From Nyssa sinensis (taxonomy: Eukaryota; Streptophyta; Magnoliopsida; Cornales; Nyssaceae), in assembly GCA_008638375.1 (NCBI GenBank), contig CM018037.1, forward strand, positions 36,165,576-36,229,575: DNA of 64,000 nucleotides. Direction: 5' to 3'. The position numbers and the translations under genes are program-made. Positions within the stretch are counted from its first letter, which is position 1. The number at the start of each line of letters is the position of its first letter. Shown here one piece after another: positions 34,701 through 45,443 of the stretch. The notes under the pieces were generated by a model. It had not been told where the DNA came from. It did not search any database and worked only from the letters and a program-made list of their open reading frames with translations.

Positions 34701-37700
34701 CCTTGAGTTTCAAACCTACTCTAGTACAACCTCCTTCTGCCATCCACCAATCCAATAACAAAGGTTGTCCTTCGAAGACCCACTTAGGTGGCTTCTTCTA
34801 TTGAATGAAATTCAAATAGGAAACAATTCCCATGCATCTTTGTCACTCGTACTCGGGAGTCCTTGCTTTTCCAGCGCCAGATGTCCCGGAGCACTTACTC
34901 TGCCTACCAAGAACCTCTTGATATAGGCTAATCTCACTTTGCATGAGCCAAAATCCACCACGATGTCTCCCCACACCTTCACCTTCACCTTCCTCTTCCC
35001 TACCTTCATCTGTTATTCTGGCCACTCCCCTTCCATCGCCACTGTCACAGCTGAATGTCCCCGCCTCTCCTGTCCATCCCCCATCTTCATCGTACTTTGG
35101 TATGTATATACAATAACACTTATCACTGTTTAATTAATCCACTCTGACAAAAGCCCTTTCCTCATTCATCTTTCGTAACTCTCGAATGCTTCTATTCTTG
35201 CCATGAAACAGTCCTTCAGATCTCCAGCGATCAACCCTTCTTCGCATGTTTTCCAGCTTGAGATATGCTTAGTAGGGAGGCAAGACGATTGAGGTAGAGG
35301 AAGTAAATGATCGGAATGTAAGACTGGTCCAAAACACAGAAAGGGGTAGAGGGTTAGTTCGCTATTTGAGGGTGGAAGGTGATGGGTTCCGATGGTTGTG
35401 CGAGCAGTTAGTTAAAATTATATATTGAGGTACCTATTAGTTTTCTCATAGAAGAAAAGGGGGTGGGCCCTCAAAATTCTTTCTGATACCCGATTTCAGC
35501 CCTTTTAACATGGACAAACATAGAAATTCTTGTTTGCTTTGTTCTTATGATGATAGTTTGATCTAGGATGTGTGTGGGGGAACACTCTCCCACAAGCTTG
35601 ATTACCAAAGTTGATATATGGCAGCAATTTTGCGGGTCTTTTGGGCTGATTGTTGTTGGGGTTTGTGGCTAGAAGATTGGTGGAATATTGGGTTTTAGGA
35701 TTTGTAAAAGGTGCAACAAATGGGAGTTTGAAGGTTTAAATAAGCAAGGAAAGATAAACTTACGGGCTATTCAGGTCTCAGGGTGCTGTGAACAGTACTC
35801 CCAAACAATACTTTGTGAATTTGAGGTTTTTTTGGTTGCTAAGATTAAGTCTTTGGTTGAGGGATGTATTGGGCTTATTAGAGTTTTCTAAAGTTGGAAA
35901 AAGTATTTTTAAGGTCTGATTGTAGGGTTTAAAGGTACAAAATTAAAGGAAAGAAGAAGAGAGGAATAAGAATCTAGGAATCATTCTTGGCGTCCCTTGG
36001 CATCACCAGTTCACACCTTAGGTTGGAATCGCATTACACAATCCTCAAAGAGCATATTTGTTACATAAATTCTCCAAACATGTTTTCTATTGAATTGAAA
36101 GCATTACATGACCATATATAGACTTTTAGGTATTCCTAACTCTAATAAGACTTGAACCCAAAATATAGACAATTGTATGGACGTACTAAAAATCATACAT
36201 AAATACCCAATATACCCAAAATGTGACTCATTAACTAACAGTGTTCCCTTTACTGACGTGTTGCATTAGTCAATTAACTTAAAGAAACATAAAAGAAGAC
36301 TTGACTGGAAATTAAACTCAATCCTAAGAAGTTCCGAATGGGTCCCATTTTGAAATCGAGTGAATTTCTGAAGTCTCTCTCTCTCTCTCTACTAAACTTG
36401 CTTTTCCTTGAGCTTCTTATGAACTGCATAGTTTTAAGCATTTTTGTGAGCCTAAGGTGAGGTGGACAATCCCTTACTCCAGCTTCAAAGGAGCATCTTT
36501 GCATGAATCAATAATAACTCCTTAGTCAGCTAACCTTCGATTTTGGAGATTAGAGCAGAACTCTGTAACAGCAGAGAATGGTTTCACCTCTAATCTAGAT
36601 GATTTTTCATTTTTCTTCTCTTAAGATATTTCTAGTTAGGACTTCATCTAGGGATCAATTGCCTTTGGAACATAAAGTAACAAGACCTGAACTCCATGTG
36701 GACTATAAACCAACGGAAGGAAGAATGACACTTATTGCCATAGATGAGAGTGAGACAACTGCAAATCATGTCCACTGTGTTGACTTCATTGAAAAGAGAA
36801 TAAAAAAAAAGCTTGTTGATAACTCAACATGAGTAGAGCAACAACATCATCTCTGCTTCTTTCTATTAATATGATGTGCTTTTTGACCTGCTAAAGTGCC
36901 TTTATAGTCTTTTCTAGCTATGATCACTAGAAGTTTATCTTTCATGAACAATATGACACAAGTGTTGCTGTTTGACACTTTGACCTTGACTTTGAGTCGT
37001 TGATTCTTGATCCAAATCATTTGACACAGAAACCTCCGAAACTTTACAAGATATAAATATGGACAGATGCAATGTGGTGTGTGACTTGGGAGAAAGCAAG
37101 GAAATGTGCTGTTGTTAAGTATAAAATCGCGATTAATGGGCTTATTTGCGAACCTCAAATTAGTGCTATTGCCTCTTGGGGGTGTAAAATAATCAAGCAG
37201 GTTTGGGTGTGGAGCTTGGCTCAATCACAGTATGAGCTTGGCTAGTTAATATATCCTTAGAGCATTTTGAGAAGCTCTAATGAGCCAAGCCCAAGCTTTT
37301 GTTTTCTGTTTAACAACTTAGCAACCAAGCTTAAACAGCACTAAGTTTTTCTTCGGCTTAACTTGCTTAATTAAGCTAATTAATAATGGTTTGAATATTC
37401 ACAGATAATAATTTTCTTGGGAGATTATAAATTACCTTACACATTATATAAGTTATTGAATTGGAATCAGCTATTGGCACACGAAAATCTGTGGACATGA
37501 CTGCTCCCTATGATTAATACTCATTGGAATATACATTGTTTGTTAACGAAATTTTTAGTAAAGCAAGTTAAACAAGTTGCGCATGCTTTTTACAGAGCCA
37601 AGCTCAAGACTCAGTAGTTCAAATAAACTACGTCGATCTTGAAGAAACCTCAAGTTCTGTTCAGCTGTGACTGGATGGTCATTACCTACCACAGCTCAGT

Positions 37701-40700
37701 TTGGCTTGTATATGCCCCTTATTTACCCCAGGACAGAAAGACACTGTTCTACCTGAAACTTTATTAATGCTTCTGCTGTGAACAGTTAATTTTTCAAATG
37801 CACTCATACCTGTTTGTTTATGTTTTTCCCTTTCAGGTAATTTCTTTAGGATTCGTAGTGCCTTTGCTTTAGGGGCTCAGCGGTTAGCCAGATTACTTGA
37901 TTGCCGTAAAGAGAATATAAAAACCGAAGTCAATCAGTATTTCATGAACACATGGGACAGGCATGGGAAAGGCTGTCGCCCTGATGCGCCAAGTCCCGAT
38001 CTTTATGGCTTGAGACACATTAACTTGAATCACACTGATGGTTCTGATGGTATCAGGAATTATTCAAGCAGCAAGAAAGTGAGAGAGAATTCTACTAGTC
38101 ATGAATCTGAGGTTGAGCTGACCCTTTCTCCTCGTGATGTTTTCTCCCAGCATGATAACCAATCGTTGAAACGAATATCTAGGACAAATGATGTGTCTTC
38201 TGTTTCTTGTACTGAAAGCCAGGAGGCTCATGCCAACTCAACTAGCTTAATGGCCTCTGATCAGAACCATCAGATGACACAGAATACTAGTTCTAGTGAT
38301 AATGTAAATAGTGATAACAGAATTTCTAGACCAAATAATTTGGAAAATGAAATACATGTCAGGTATCAATTAGCAAGGACATATTCTAGTCCTGAACTTA
38401 CAATTACATCTAGTGAATTTTCTTCTCAGGGAAGTCGTAACAGGGCATCAGAAACAACAAAAGGACAGACTGCTTCTACAAGTCTGGATTATAACAGGAG
38501 GAAAAACTTGGGTGCTGATATTTCAGAGAACAATTGTGCAATATCTTCAACTGGAGACCTACCATCTTCAAAGGATGAACCTGCTGCTGCTGAGGCAACG
38601 CAGATGCATCAGGAAGAGCAATATTTTGTGAACAAGATGGCTTCTTCAAGGGTTCATAATCTTGGTGGACATGTTCACAGACCATTGAACTTAGCTTCTG
38701 CTTGCCTACCAGTTCCAGTCACACCTATTTTAGCTTCATTGGGATATGCTCACGATAATTCATCTGGTATGGTTCACACTAATGTTCCTTCATTTGAGTC
38801 CCCATGGGGTTCGAATATTCATTATTCTCAAGGTTTAGTCTCGTTTCCAGTATATATTACGAGCAGTGGAATCGCCTCAAATCAAGATGAAATTGTTGAA
38901 CCAATTGATGATAGTTTGTTACCTAAACAAACATATATGAAAGATCATGGGTCGATGAAAGAAAACAGAGGGTTCGTCAGGGAAAATTTTGGTGAGACTC
39001 CCCAAAATCAAAACATCAGTGGAAGTGATGTTTACACTACTAGTTCAAGATTTGTCCTGGCTTCGCAAGCTGCTTCTTCAGAAACCAGACAGTCTTCTGA
39101 AGGTTCCATGGATGGATCATCTTTGAAGAATTCTAAGTCAGAGCAGGACAGGCGGGTGAGGAAATTGGCTCCCTCTGCAGATCATTCTATTTTATATAAG
39201 AACTGGTGGAAACATGAGGGAAAATCAGTCACTGATAATATTTCTTCTCAGACACACGACAGCGGGGGCTGGATACCTCTGTCAGTGTCAACAGTTGACA
39301 CTGAAGTGGCAGAGAGCGAGGTTCCTGGAACTTTGTCTTCTTCACTTCTGTGGGCCAATCAAATACCCGGTTATGAACCAGCACAGATGAGTGGATCGAA
39401 TTCAATGTTTCCAATCGCTCCAATGCTTATGGGTTCTGGTTCCAGGCAGAGAGCGATTGATAACAATGGGGTGTTACCCTTTGCATTTTATCCCATGGGG
39501 CCACCAGTAATTATGCTTCCAGTTTACAATTTTTCAACTGAAACAGGAGCCTCCAATGTATCCAGAAGCTGTTTTGACAGGGATGGGGAGCTTGATAATT
39601 CACATAGTAAACAGTACAATCCAAGGTTGGGTTCAACTGAGAACCTTAATCAGCCAGAAATCTCAAGTCCTAAGAAAGGGGTTGCTCCGGCTGAGCCTTC
39701 TGAAGAGCACAAATCTGATATTCTGAACAGTGACTTGGTCAGCCATTGGCAGAATCTGCAGTATGGACGGTTATGCCAGAATCCCCAAACTCATGGGTCC
39801 ACACTTTACCCTTCTCCTGTTGTTGTACCACCAATGTATATACAGGGCCACTTCCCATGGAATGGTCCTGGAATACCTCTTTACACAAATGCAAACCTTT
39901 TCAGTCACCTTATGGGTTATGGTCCTCACCCCATTCCTGTTCCTCCTCTTCACCGTCGTTCTAATAGGCCTTCAAGTGTTTATCAACATTATGGTCATGA
40001 AATTCCTAGATATCGTGGTGGGACTGGAACTTACCTGCCTAATCCTGTAAGATGATCTCTCCAGAGAAACTTGCTATTTTGTTCATGATTGGGATGCCCA
40101 TTTTTATTGAATTTTTTGGTGTCTGACTTGAAATAATTATTAGGTTGGGTGTAATATGTGTGGCATGTTGGTTAAGTTCTTTGCTTAACATTTACTTGCT
40201 TCTTTTCCATGCAATTGAAGTACTGACAACGTTGGAAGATTTCCTTTTGCATTGGTCCTATCATGGTCTATGTGGATGCACCAGACGAAGTCAATAAGCT
40301 GCTTTGTTGAGGGACCATGCTTTGAAGGGATAGGCCCTTGGTTTCACAACTGTTATACCTTGCCAAGCATTCTGGCTATGCTTGCTGCTTTGTGCCCACA
40401 TGTGTGCGCTATGGGTTGCTCCCTTGGTCAACTAGTGGCCCCACTCCCTTCTCTTAGTATGTCACACAGCTGAACCTGATTATCAAGAACCAAGAGGATA
40501 CATCCTCCAAATCTGACCAGTCATATACTAGATAATTAAAAATGTACCACTGTGTGTAAATAATAATGTAAATGCCCATACTGGACCTAAAAGGACCATG
40601 CCTTATTGAGCAGCCCTTACTGCTGCACTAATTATGCTTACTGTTGCCCTTGGCCTGCCAGGGGTTGTTGCCTCCATGCTACCCTTGGTTCTATGCACTT

Positions 40701-41793
40701 GTGCTAAGCTCTGCTGGCTTGATGTCCACCTTGAAGACCCACGGCATGCCTCTGTCATGCACGTTTGTGTGGCTGGCATGGGTTTAAGTTGCCACCACTT
40801 GTGCTAGCACACTAGGTTGCTGACTGTAGAACAATGTTGAAAATTTAGAATCCTCTTCGTTGGGTTGAAGAGCATCCTCGAAGAACTTCACATCACCTTT
40901 GCATTTTTGTGGCCTTTTTTGTTTGCATATTTTCGTTCTGCTGCTGTTTTCAAATCTATAAATGTTATGTTCATGTTTTGGTTCCTTGTTGATGACTTCC
41001 ACTATAAATTGGTAGGAGCAGTACAGGTAAGGAGTTAAGAGCTTTAACTTTTATTAAATAGTTACTTCTCTGCTTAACGCCTTTAGAACTCAAAGACTGT
41101 ACTTATGCCCAATGAACTGTCTTCAAGCTGAATCTCACACTTGTGTTTTTGGATATTCAAATTTTTATTGCCAGTTCTATATAACTTAGTTTCTGTTTTA
41201 TTGTTATTTTTCAGAAGATTTCTTTTAGGGACAGGCAATCGTCAAATTCCAGGAACAAGGGGAATTACAGCTATAATCGGAAGGATCGCCACAGTGACAG
41301 GGAGGGGAAGTGGAATGTGAATTCAAAGCAACGATTTGCTGGTCGTGGCCAAGGGCGCAGCCAAGTTGAGAAGCCCAACAGAAGAATAGATTGGAGTATG
41401 GCGAGCAACAGTCAATCCGATAGGCCATGGTATACATTCAAGCCTGACTCCTTTCTTTCAAACCATTGCCAGAATGATCCCTTCAGCTCCTCGAACTCCA
41501 TGCACTGTGCCTCTCCAAATGTTGCATATGGCATGTACCCCCTACCAGTAGCAAATCCTACTGGATTTTCTCCTGGCCCTGTTGCTATGCTTTATCCATA
41601 TGACCAATACATGGGTTGTGGTCCTCCTGAGCTGCTTGAGTTTGGGTCTCTTGGATCTGTCCATTTCTCAGGTTTGAATGAAGTACTGCAGCTTCATGAT
41701 GGTTCAAGGGGTGTCAGTGAGCAGCAAAATTTTCAAATAGATTCTACACATTCTTCACCCGATCAGCCCTCTTCACCCAAGCTTCAAAGGTAA
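18943..41793 (+). CDS. Nucleotidyltransferase with PAP/OAS1 substrate-binding domain, long disordered C-terminus
   Basis: Seen: eight exons, 18943-19173, 26251-26439, 28858-28950, 29072-29254, 29338-29440, 29535-29720, 37837-40046 and 41215-41793. All junctions are GT-AG, phases agree, and the product is 1257 aa. The polymerase-beta-type site is YGS (G82-S83) with D94 and D96 in DGDIDL and a third Asp, D154, in [18 protein letters not shown] and [14 protein letters not shown] (exon 4) match the PAP/OAS1 helical domain. Residues from about 380 on are Ser/Asn/Gly-rich with no fold recognised; [12 protein letters not shown] stands out near the end. Known: plants have a small family of such large TRF4/OAS1-like proteins with poorly defined substrates. 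The intact triad predicts an active enzyme; the RNA target is unknown. Introns 1 (7.1 kb), 2 (2.4 kb) and 6 (8.1 kb) are loaded with LINEs. Confidence 0.88.
19597..21505 (+). pseudogene. CDKA (cdc2) kinase gene fragment split by an L1
   Basis: Seen: 19598-19716 translates as [39 protein letters not shown]. After the L1 (19717-21454) and its duplicated target, the match resumes with DS and a degraded copy of the LDLLSK segment at about 21471-21500. Known: this is the kinase C-lobe region of A-type CDKs (consensus VLGTPNEDTWPGVTSLPDF). Only about 50 codons are present. They lie in nucleotidyltransferase intron 1, and frameshifts follow the insertion. It could be a captured exon or the relic of a retrocopy; no upstream kinase sequence was found. 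Confidence 0.8.
19717..21454 (-). mobile_element. 5'-truncated L1 LINE with 16-bp TSD
   Basis: Seen: TGTGGTCCTTAATCTT flanks the element at 19701-19716 and 21455-21470, identical over 16 bp. Reading minus: the reverse-transcriptase end with the FADD box ([14 protein letters not shown]), then the LAGWKG-type region ([20 protein letters not shown]), the FWDDVW segment, and a zf-RVT domain ([19 protein letters not shown] to [16 protein letters not shown]), then a 3' UTR ending at a T run at 19713-19721. Defects are few: a frameshift near 21220, another near 20460-20477 and one in-frame stop at 20158. It is the best-preserved LINE in the window and inserted antisense to the host gene. Confidence 0.93.
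21558..21580 (+). repeat. Poly-G tract
   Basis: A GGGG-TTTT-G(15) run at the left edge of the second LINE region; potentially G-quadruplex forming. Confidence 0.8.
21860..25400 (+). mobile_element. Degenerate L1 LINE with ORF1 and ORF2 remnants
   Basis: Seen: 22186-22540 reads, with stops, [20 protein letters not shown] ... [20 protein letters not shown], an L1 ORF1 DUF4283 domain. From 23880 the plus strand reads [16 protein letters not shown] and, further on, IPLTPFLF-type and [12 protein letters not shown] segments of ORF2 RT. The frame is broken many times. The match stops near 25400 at the FQRDFHD segment, before any zf-RVT domain, so the 3' part is lost. A 0.9-kb stretch (22950-23870) between ORF1 and ORF2 is not recognised. 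It is older than the L1 at 19717-21454 and lies sense to the host gene in intron 1. Confidence 0.78.
23040..23230. repeat. GCCC/GGGC-rich MITE-like patch
   Basis: The patch starts near AGGGGTGCAACTCGG and ends with AGCCCGAGCCCGAGCC, with TTGGGCTT/AAGCCCAA words in both orientations between. This is typical of hAT-like MITEs with G-rich ends, but I found no TSD or clean second terminus. Confidence 0.3.
26550..27840 (-). mobile_element. L1 LINE 3' part interrupted by an RTE LINE
   Basis: Seen: 26550-26716 is an L1 3' UTR on the minus strand, similar to the one at 31863-32017 (shared GGCTAACCCATAATTA-type words and a CTATATACATTG stretch). The C-terminal zf-RVT part follows at 27456-27811 ([36 protein letters not shown]). 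The RTE at 26717-27439 lies between. A 79-bp piece of the zf-RVT part is tandemly duplicated (27654-27732 and 27733-27811). The 5' end of the L1 is missing. Confidence 0.75.
26717..27439 (-). mobile_element. 5'-truncated RTE-clade LINE nested in an L1
   Basis: Seen: ACCCAAAATTACAATA (26701-26716) and ACCCAAAAATACAATA (27440-27455) flank it, 15 of 16 identical. The minus strand reads [20 protein letters not shown] ... [18 protein letters not shown] ... [13 protein letters not shown] (27384-27133), an RTE RT with FVDD box, then a degraded tail. The 3' end is GGGATAAGGCTTTGTTGAGT, the classic plant RTE terminus. It sits in nucleotidyltransferase intron 2. Confidence 0.88.
30540..31270 (+). mobile_element. 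L1 LINE 3' fragment (zf-RVT region)
   Basis: Seen: the plus strand reads [46 protein letters not shown] (30770-30900), a zf-RVT domain with its Cys/His residues. After several stops comes [16 protein letters not shown] and a 3' UTR ending near an A/T-rich tract at 31255. It lies in intron 6, sense to the host gene. A further short L1 scrap ([12 protein letters not shown]) follows at about 31275-31325. Confidence 0.75.
31863..34670 (-). mobile_element. L1 LINE with inverted 5' segment (twin-priming structure)
   Basis: Seen: the minus-strand part runs from the T-rich 3' end at about 31863-31880 through a 3' UTR (31880-32017), then, after the nested element, a zf-RVT region ([18 protein letters not shown] at 33474-33420) up to [29 protein letters not shown] near 34210-34130. 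At about 34225-34235 orientation flips: the plus strand reads [13 protein letters not shown], then [10 protein letters not shown] and [14 protein letters not shown], ending near 34670. In L1 order the inverted RT segment immediately precedes the YLSKGG segment, so both halves belong to one insertion. Known: 5' inversion by twin priming gives this layout. Confidence 0.75.
32018..33024. mobile_element. Non-autonomous TIR element nested in the L1
   Basis: Seen: left end CCAAGGATCAAATTTTCG and right end in reverse complement CCAAGGATCAAAATTTTG. TATTCT flanks both sides (32012-32017 and 33025-33030), extendable to GGTATTCT if the right end is trimmed by two bases. The 1.0-kb interior is AT-rich and non-coding, with a (CTA)n-like run near 32700. 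Removing it rejoins the L1 3' UTR and coding part, which supports the boundaries. The superfamily is uncertain; an 8-bp duplication would fit hAT. Confidence 0.75.
34680..36590. other. Intron 6 stretch without recognised content
   Basis: The sequence is less AT-rich at 34680-35300, with pyrimidine-rich plus-strand blocks (a CCTTCACCTTCAC-type run near 34975). No stop-free frame is convincing. It may be more LINE (ORF1 or endonuclease) debris. A short CT run lies at about 36370-36390. Confidence 0.35.
36599..36832 (+). other. Unassigned 77-codon frame in intron 6
   Basis: The frame reads [51 protein letters not shown]. It has protein-like amino-acid composition, but I recognise no family. No in-frame splice link to the nucleotidyltransferase exons was seen. 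It is possibly a fragment of a degraded gene or transposon. Confidence 0.2.
37195..37612. mobile_element. Possible MITE with GAGCTTGGCTC ends
   Basis: GGAGCTTGGCTCAA near the left and GAGCCAAGCTCAAG near the right form an inverted pair, and the interior repeats GAGCTTGGCT/AGCCAAGCCC words. No TSD was identified; the ends are approximate. Confidence 0.3.
40080..41200. other. Intron 7 of the nucleotidyltransferase gene
   Basis: Intron 40047-41214. The patch at 40240-40830 is richer in GC than other introns (GCCTGCCAGGGGTTGTTGCC-like blocks) and looks like an old transposon relic, but no protein match was made on either strand. Confidence 0.35.
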
Positions 41794-43505
41794 TTGCTCC
41801 TCCGGTTTTTTCTTAATGCAAATTCGCTAGGCTGAAATGCACCAAGAAAGTTCTTCGAAGTTTCGGGTAGATGCTGGTTCCTTTTACAGCCTGAGGCTTT
41901 ACAGAACAAAGGGATATTCTGTTGATACAACTCTATTCACCACCCATACCCTGCTTCGGTATGGTTTTATTTTGCAAAGCATGCTTTTCATTGTTACTTA
42001 GCAGGTCACTTTATTTACATTTTTTTTATAATGAGTTCTGATCTTTTTACTTGAATTCCTTTTGATGATGTTGATGTATTATCTTAACAGGGTGGTTTGA
42101 TTATTTTGCCGAATCAACAGCACAGAGGAATTGTCAGTTAAAAGTGTTGAATTTCGCTCCTTTTTCATGTCCCATCTAGGACATAAGTGGAAGAAACAAG
42201 ACAGCCACAGAAGCAAAAAGAAAAAAAAATGAAAGCAAGATAAGGCGAAAAAAAAACTGGAGCCAAATATTCCAATATATGCAAGTACACCCTCCCACTG
42301 CCCGGACCCTTCTGCTCAAGCCTGGCGTAAGGGATATTGGTCATTGCTCGAGTGGTTTGCACATTCCTTATCTCAGATAAACAACCATTTTATGGCAGCC
42401 TGCTGCTTGTGTGTACACTATAAAATCATATCAATTTATCCCATTTTGTGATGGTACAGAAAATGTGTTTAGCAGCGGGGTGAAGCCCTTCTACCACGGT
42501 ATAACAGAGGGATGTCGAAGGTGAAGGAGTGGAGAGGATTATTTTCTTTCTATTATATTGCGTATAAGGCTCATACGGTCAGCCAGTTAACTTGAGATCT
42601 TTCTCAGGTGTAGTAGTTAGAGGCTTTACTTTGGTTCATAATGTTAGGGATTTGTATGTATATAGTTATGTACCATATACCAGGCTGCATTTGGTTTCTT
42701 CTTCTTCTTCCTGTTTTTCACATTTTCAGAGAGATGGATTCATGGTCAAATGTTGTAATACGATATATACTTGTTAAGAAGTAAATTTGTTTGAAAATCT
42801 TTAATTGCATTTTTGTTGACTAGTAAGGTTAGATTAGATACCATGGATCCCCTAACGCTCAGAGTTATTAGAGTTGTGATTTTCAAATTTTAACTAATTA
42901 CTTCAAAAAACAAGTTTCAATAATTTGTCAAATATCTTCTCGAAATTTGAGTTTGTCAAACTTTTTCTCAAGTTTGAGAAGATTTTTAGTAAGTTATAAT
43001 TTGAATAATATAGATCATTTTAATTCAACGGTTTAAATTTGACCAATAATATTTTTTAAAATAGAAATATCGAAAATTAATTTTTTTTAATAATGTTAAA
43101 ATTTAGTTTTATTATGACTAAAATGACTTTTTAACATAGGAGTTGTTATGAGATATAGCTTGGATTACATTATTTTTCATTGTTTATCAAGTTTGCACCA
43201 GGCAAAACAAATTGAATTGTAATTCGAAACTTACCGTTTGATAATCCATTTTGATGTAAATGTTTATAGATACATATATATATTATATATATTTGTGGAA
43301 TGTTACATGTCATAAATTTTTATATTAAAACTTGCATCTCAAATGATATAACGATAAATCATTAACAAAACATTAAATAGTTGTTTAAGATATCACCAAT
43401 AATCTAATGTCCTAATATCACATTATTTCAGATGTAAAATTTGATACATTGAGTATTATTGTATATGTTTATAAATATATATATATATATTTATAGATAC
43501 ACACG

Positions 43506-43542
<37 letters not shown>

Positions 43543-45443
43543 TACAAACATATACATATATAACATATAGACATTCACATATTTGTATTTATTCAATTAA
43601 TATTTATTTTATATTTGATAATATAATAAACCGCTCCTCAGACTCTCCCTCTTGTGGGTGGGGGACAAGTTGCATTAAAAATGTCTCCGGCGAAAATATG
43701 CGCCGGTGCTGGTAAATAACCAAGGCTGTTCTCGTTAATTGAATGAAGTTAAACAAACAAATTTGGGCTAAAAAGGATGGCCATGGGATTGGGCTGCCCT
43801 GGACTTACCCTCTAAACAATAGGACTTGTATTGGCCCAGCCTAGTCTGTCCAGCCAGCAGCTTTCATGATGAGACATTTGGCCCATGTACAGAAGAATGG
43901 TGAAAACATGGCATAATGCATTAGAACATGCAGTATATAAGATTCTTAATCCCCCAAAAAATAACAATAAATCTCAAACTACATTAATATGACGCAATCA
44001 TATGAAATGTATGCACGGACCAAGTTAGAAATTTATATTAGAGGGCGACTTTATTCTTAATATTTGACTATAAATTAAAAAAACATAAAAATTTAATATT
44101 CATCAATAATATTTTTGACAAGTAATTAAAGTTATTGATATATAAAAGGTTAAAAATTAAACATGAGTCTAACTTTAGAAAAATGCAGGGTATAAAAAAA
44201 AAAATTCAAAAAATAAATTGTGTACAACATCCTTCCTCTACCAAAGCCTAAAAGAAATACTCAAATTTGTAAGTCATATACAACAAATTCATAATTGTCC
44301 CAATATATATATATATATATATATATCAATCACATTATTAAAATAAAACATCTAAGTAATCGTAAGCTCCATCAACCAAAATGATCACGTCCATTGAAAA
44401 AAAAAATGACAATCTCATAAATAATTAATACATAAAGAATAAAATTGACGACCAACTAGTACTCTATAAGTCCCACAAATAAAAACAATCATGACAAAAT
44501 AATGCATCTAATTAATGGTCAGTCCCACTAACAAAAACAAGCACATTCATTGAAAAAAAAAAAACAAATATAATTAATATATGAAAGACAAAATCATCTA
44601 GTAAAATAGATGATCAATCCTCATTTATTATATAAGTGATAGATAATAGATATATAAATCAACCATATCAGGATTCTACACAAAAATAGAACCAGAACAC
44701 TTTAATGTAACATTTCCTTTTTTGTTTGGACCATCAATCTCTACGGTATGGGATTCTGGATGAAGAAAAGGTTCAGGAGGATATTTAATATGATATTACA
44801 TCCCAATAAAGATATTTGAAAATAATATAATTTTACCACTTGTCATAGAAAGAACAAGAAAAAAATGTCCAGAGATGGCTATAGAAGTTTTTTTGAAGGA
44901 AAAAGGAAAAAGGCAATTTACTCTGCATTAACAGGACAGAAAAAAATGATCAAAGCAATATCAATGAGAAGTATAAATAAAAGATAGGCAGCTCATTGAT
45001 AAATATTTCATTGATAAAGCTGTAACTGCTGGATGGTTCTATGTGGATACAGATATAACTAGCAGGAACAAAAATTATGCAGCCCTAACCTTAAAGAAGA
45101 TCCACCAGGTAGGGAAGCATTCACCTTTGACCTATACAAGGAACAAGAACCATGTATCCTCATCTTCTAGACTATTTTCAGTTTGAAGAAAAAACTGGGG
45201 TTCACTTGATCTACAGATGGACATACAAGAGTTTCTAACACAGTCCCAACACTATATAGCCACAAATATTGAGAATGTTAATATTCACATTCAATCAACT
45301 TTTGCACCAATTTTTCAATCTCTTTCAGTTCTAGTCAGTCCTGCATAATCAAAAACTCAACTATTGGATGTATCTTCAGCAACCTCCATATTCTGCTTAG
45401 CTTTTTCGGCATTATGTACCACTGCTGCTACTTGTCTACTTTG
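41794..45443. other. Space between converging nucleotidyltransferase and J-domain genes
   Basis: 41794 to about 42800 probably holds the nucleotidyltransferase 3' UTR, including a possible 3' intron (41790-42090). 42830-45300 is strongly AT-rich with TA microsatellites near 43478-43492, 43508-43540 and 44304-44327, and two related blocks around 44390-44590. The J-domain gene 3' UTR lies at the right edge. No gene seen. Confidence 0.5.
43508..43540. repeat. (TA)n microsatellite
   Basis: A long uninterrupted TA run in the AT-rich intergenic stretch. Confidence 0.85.
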
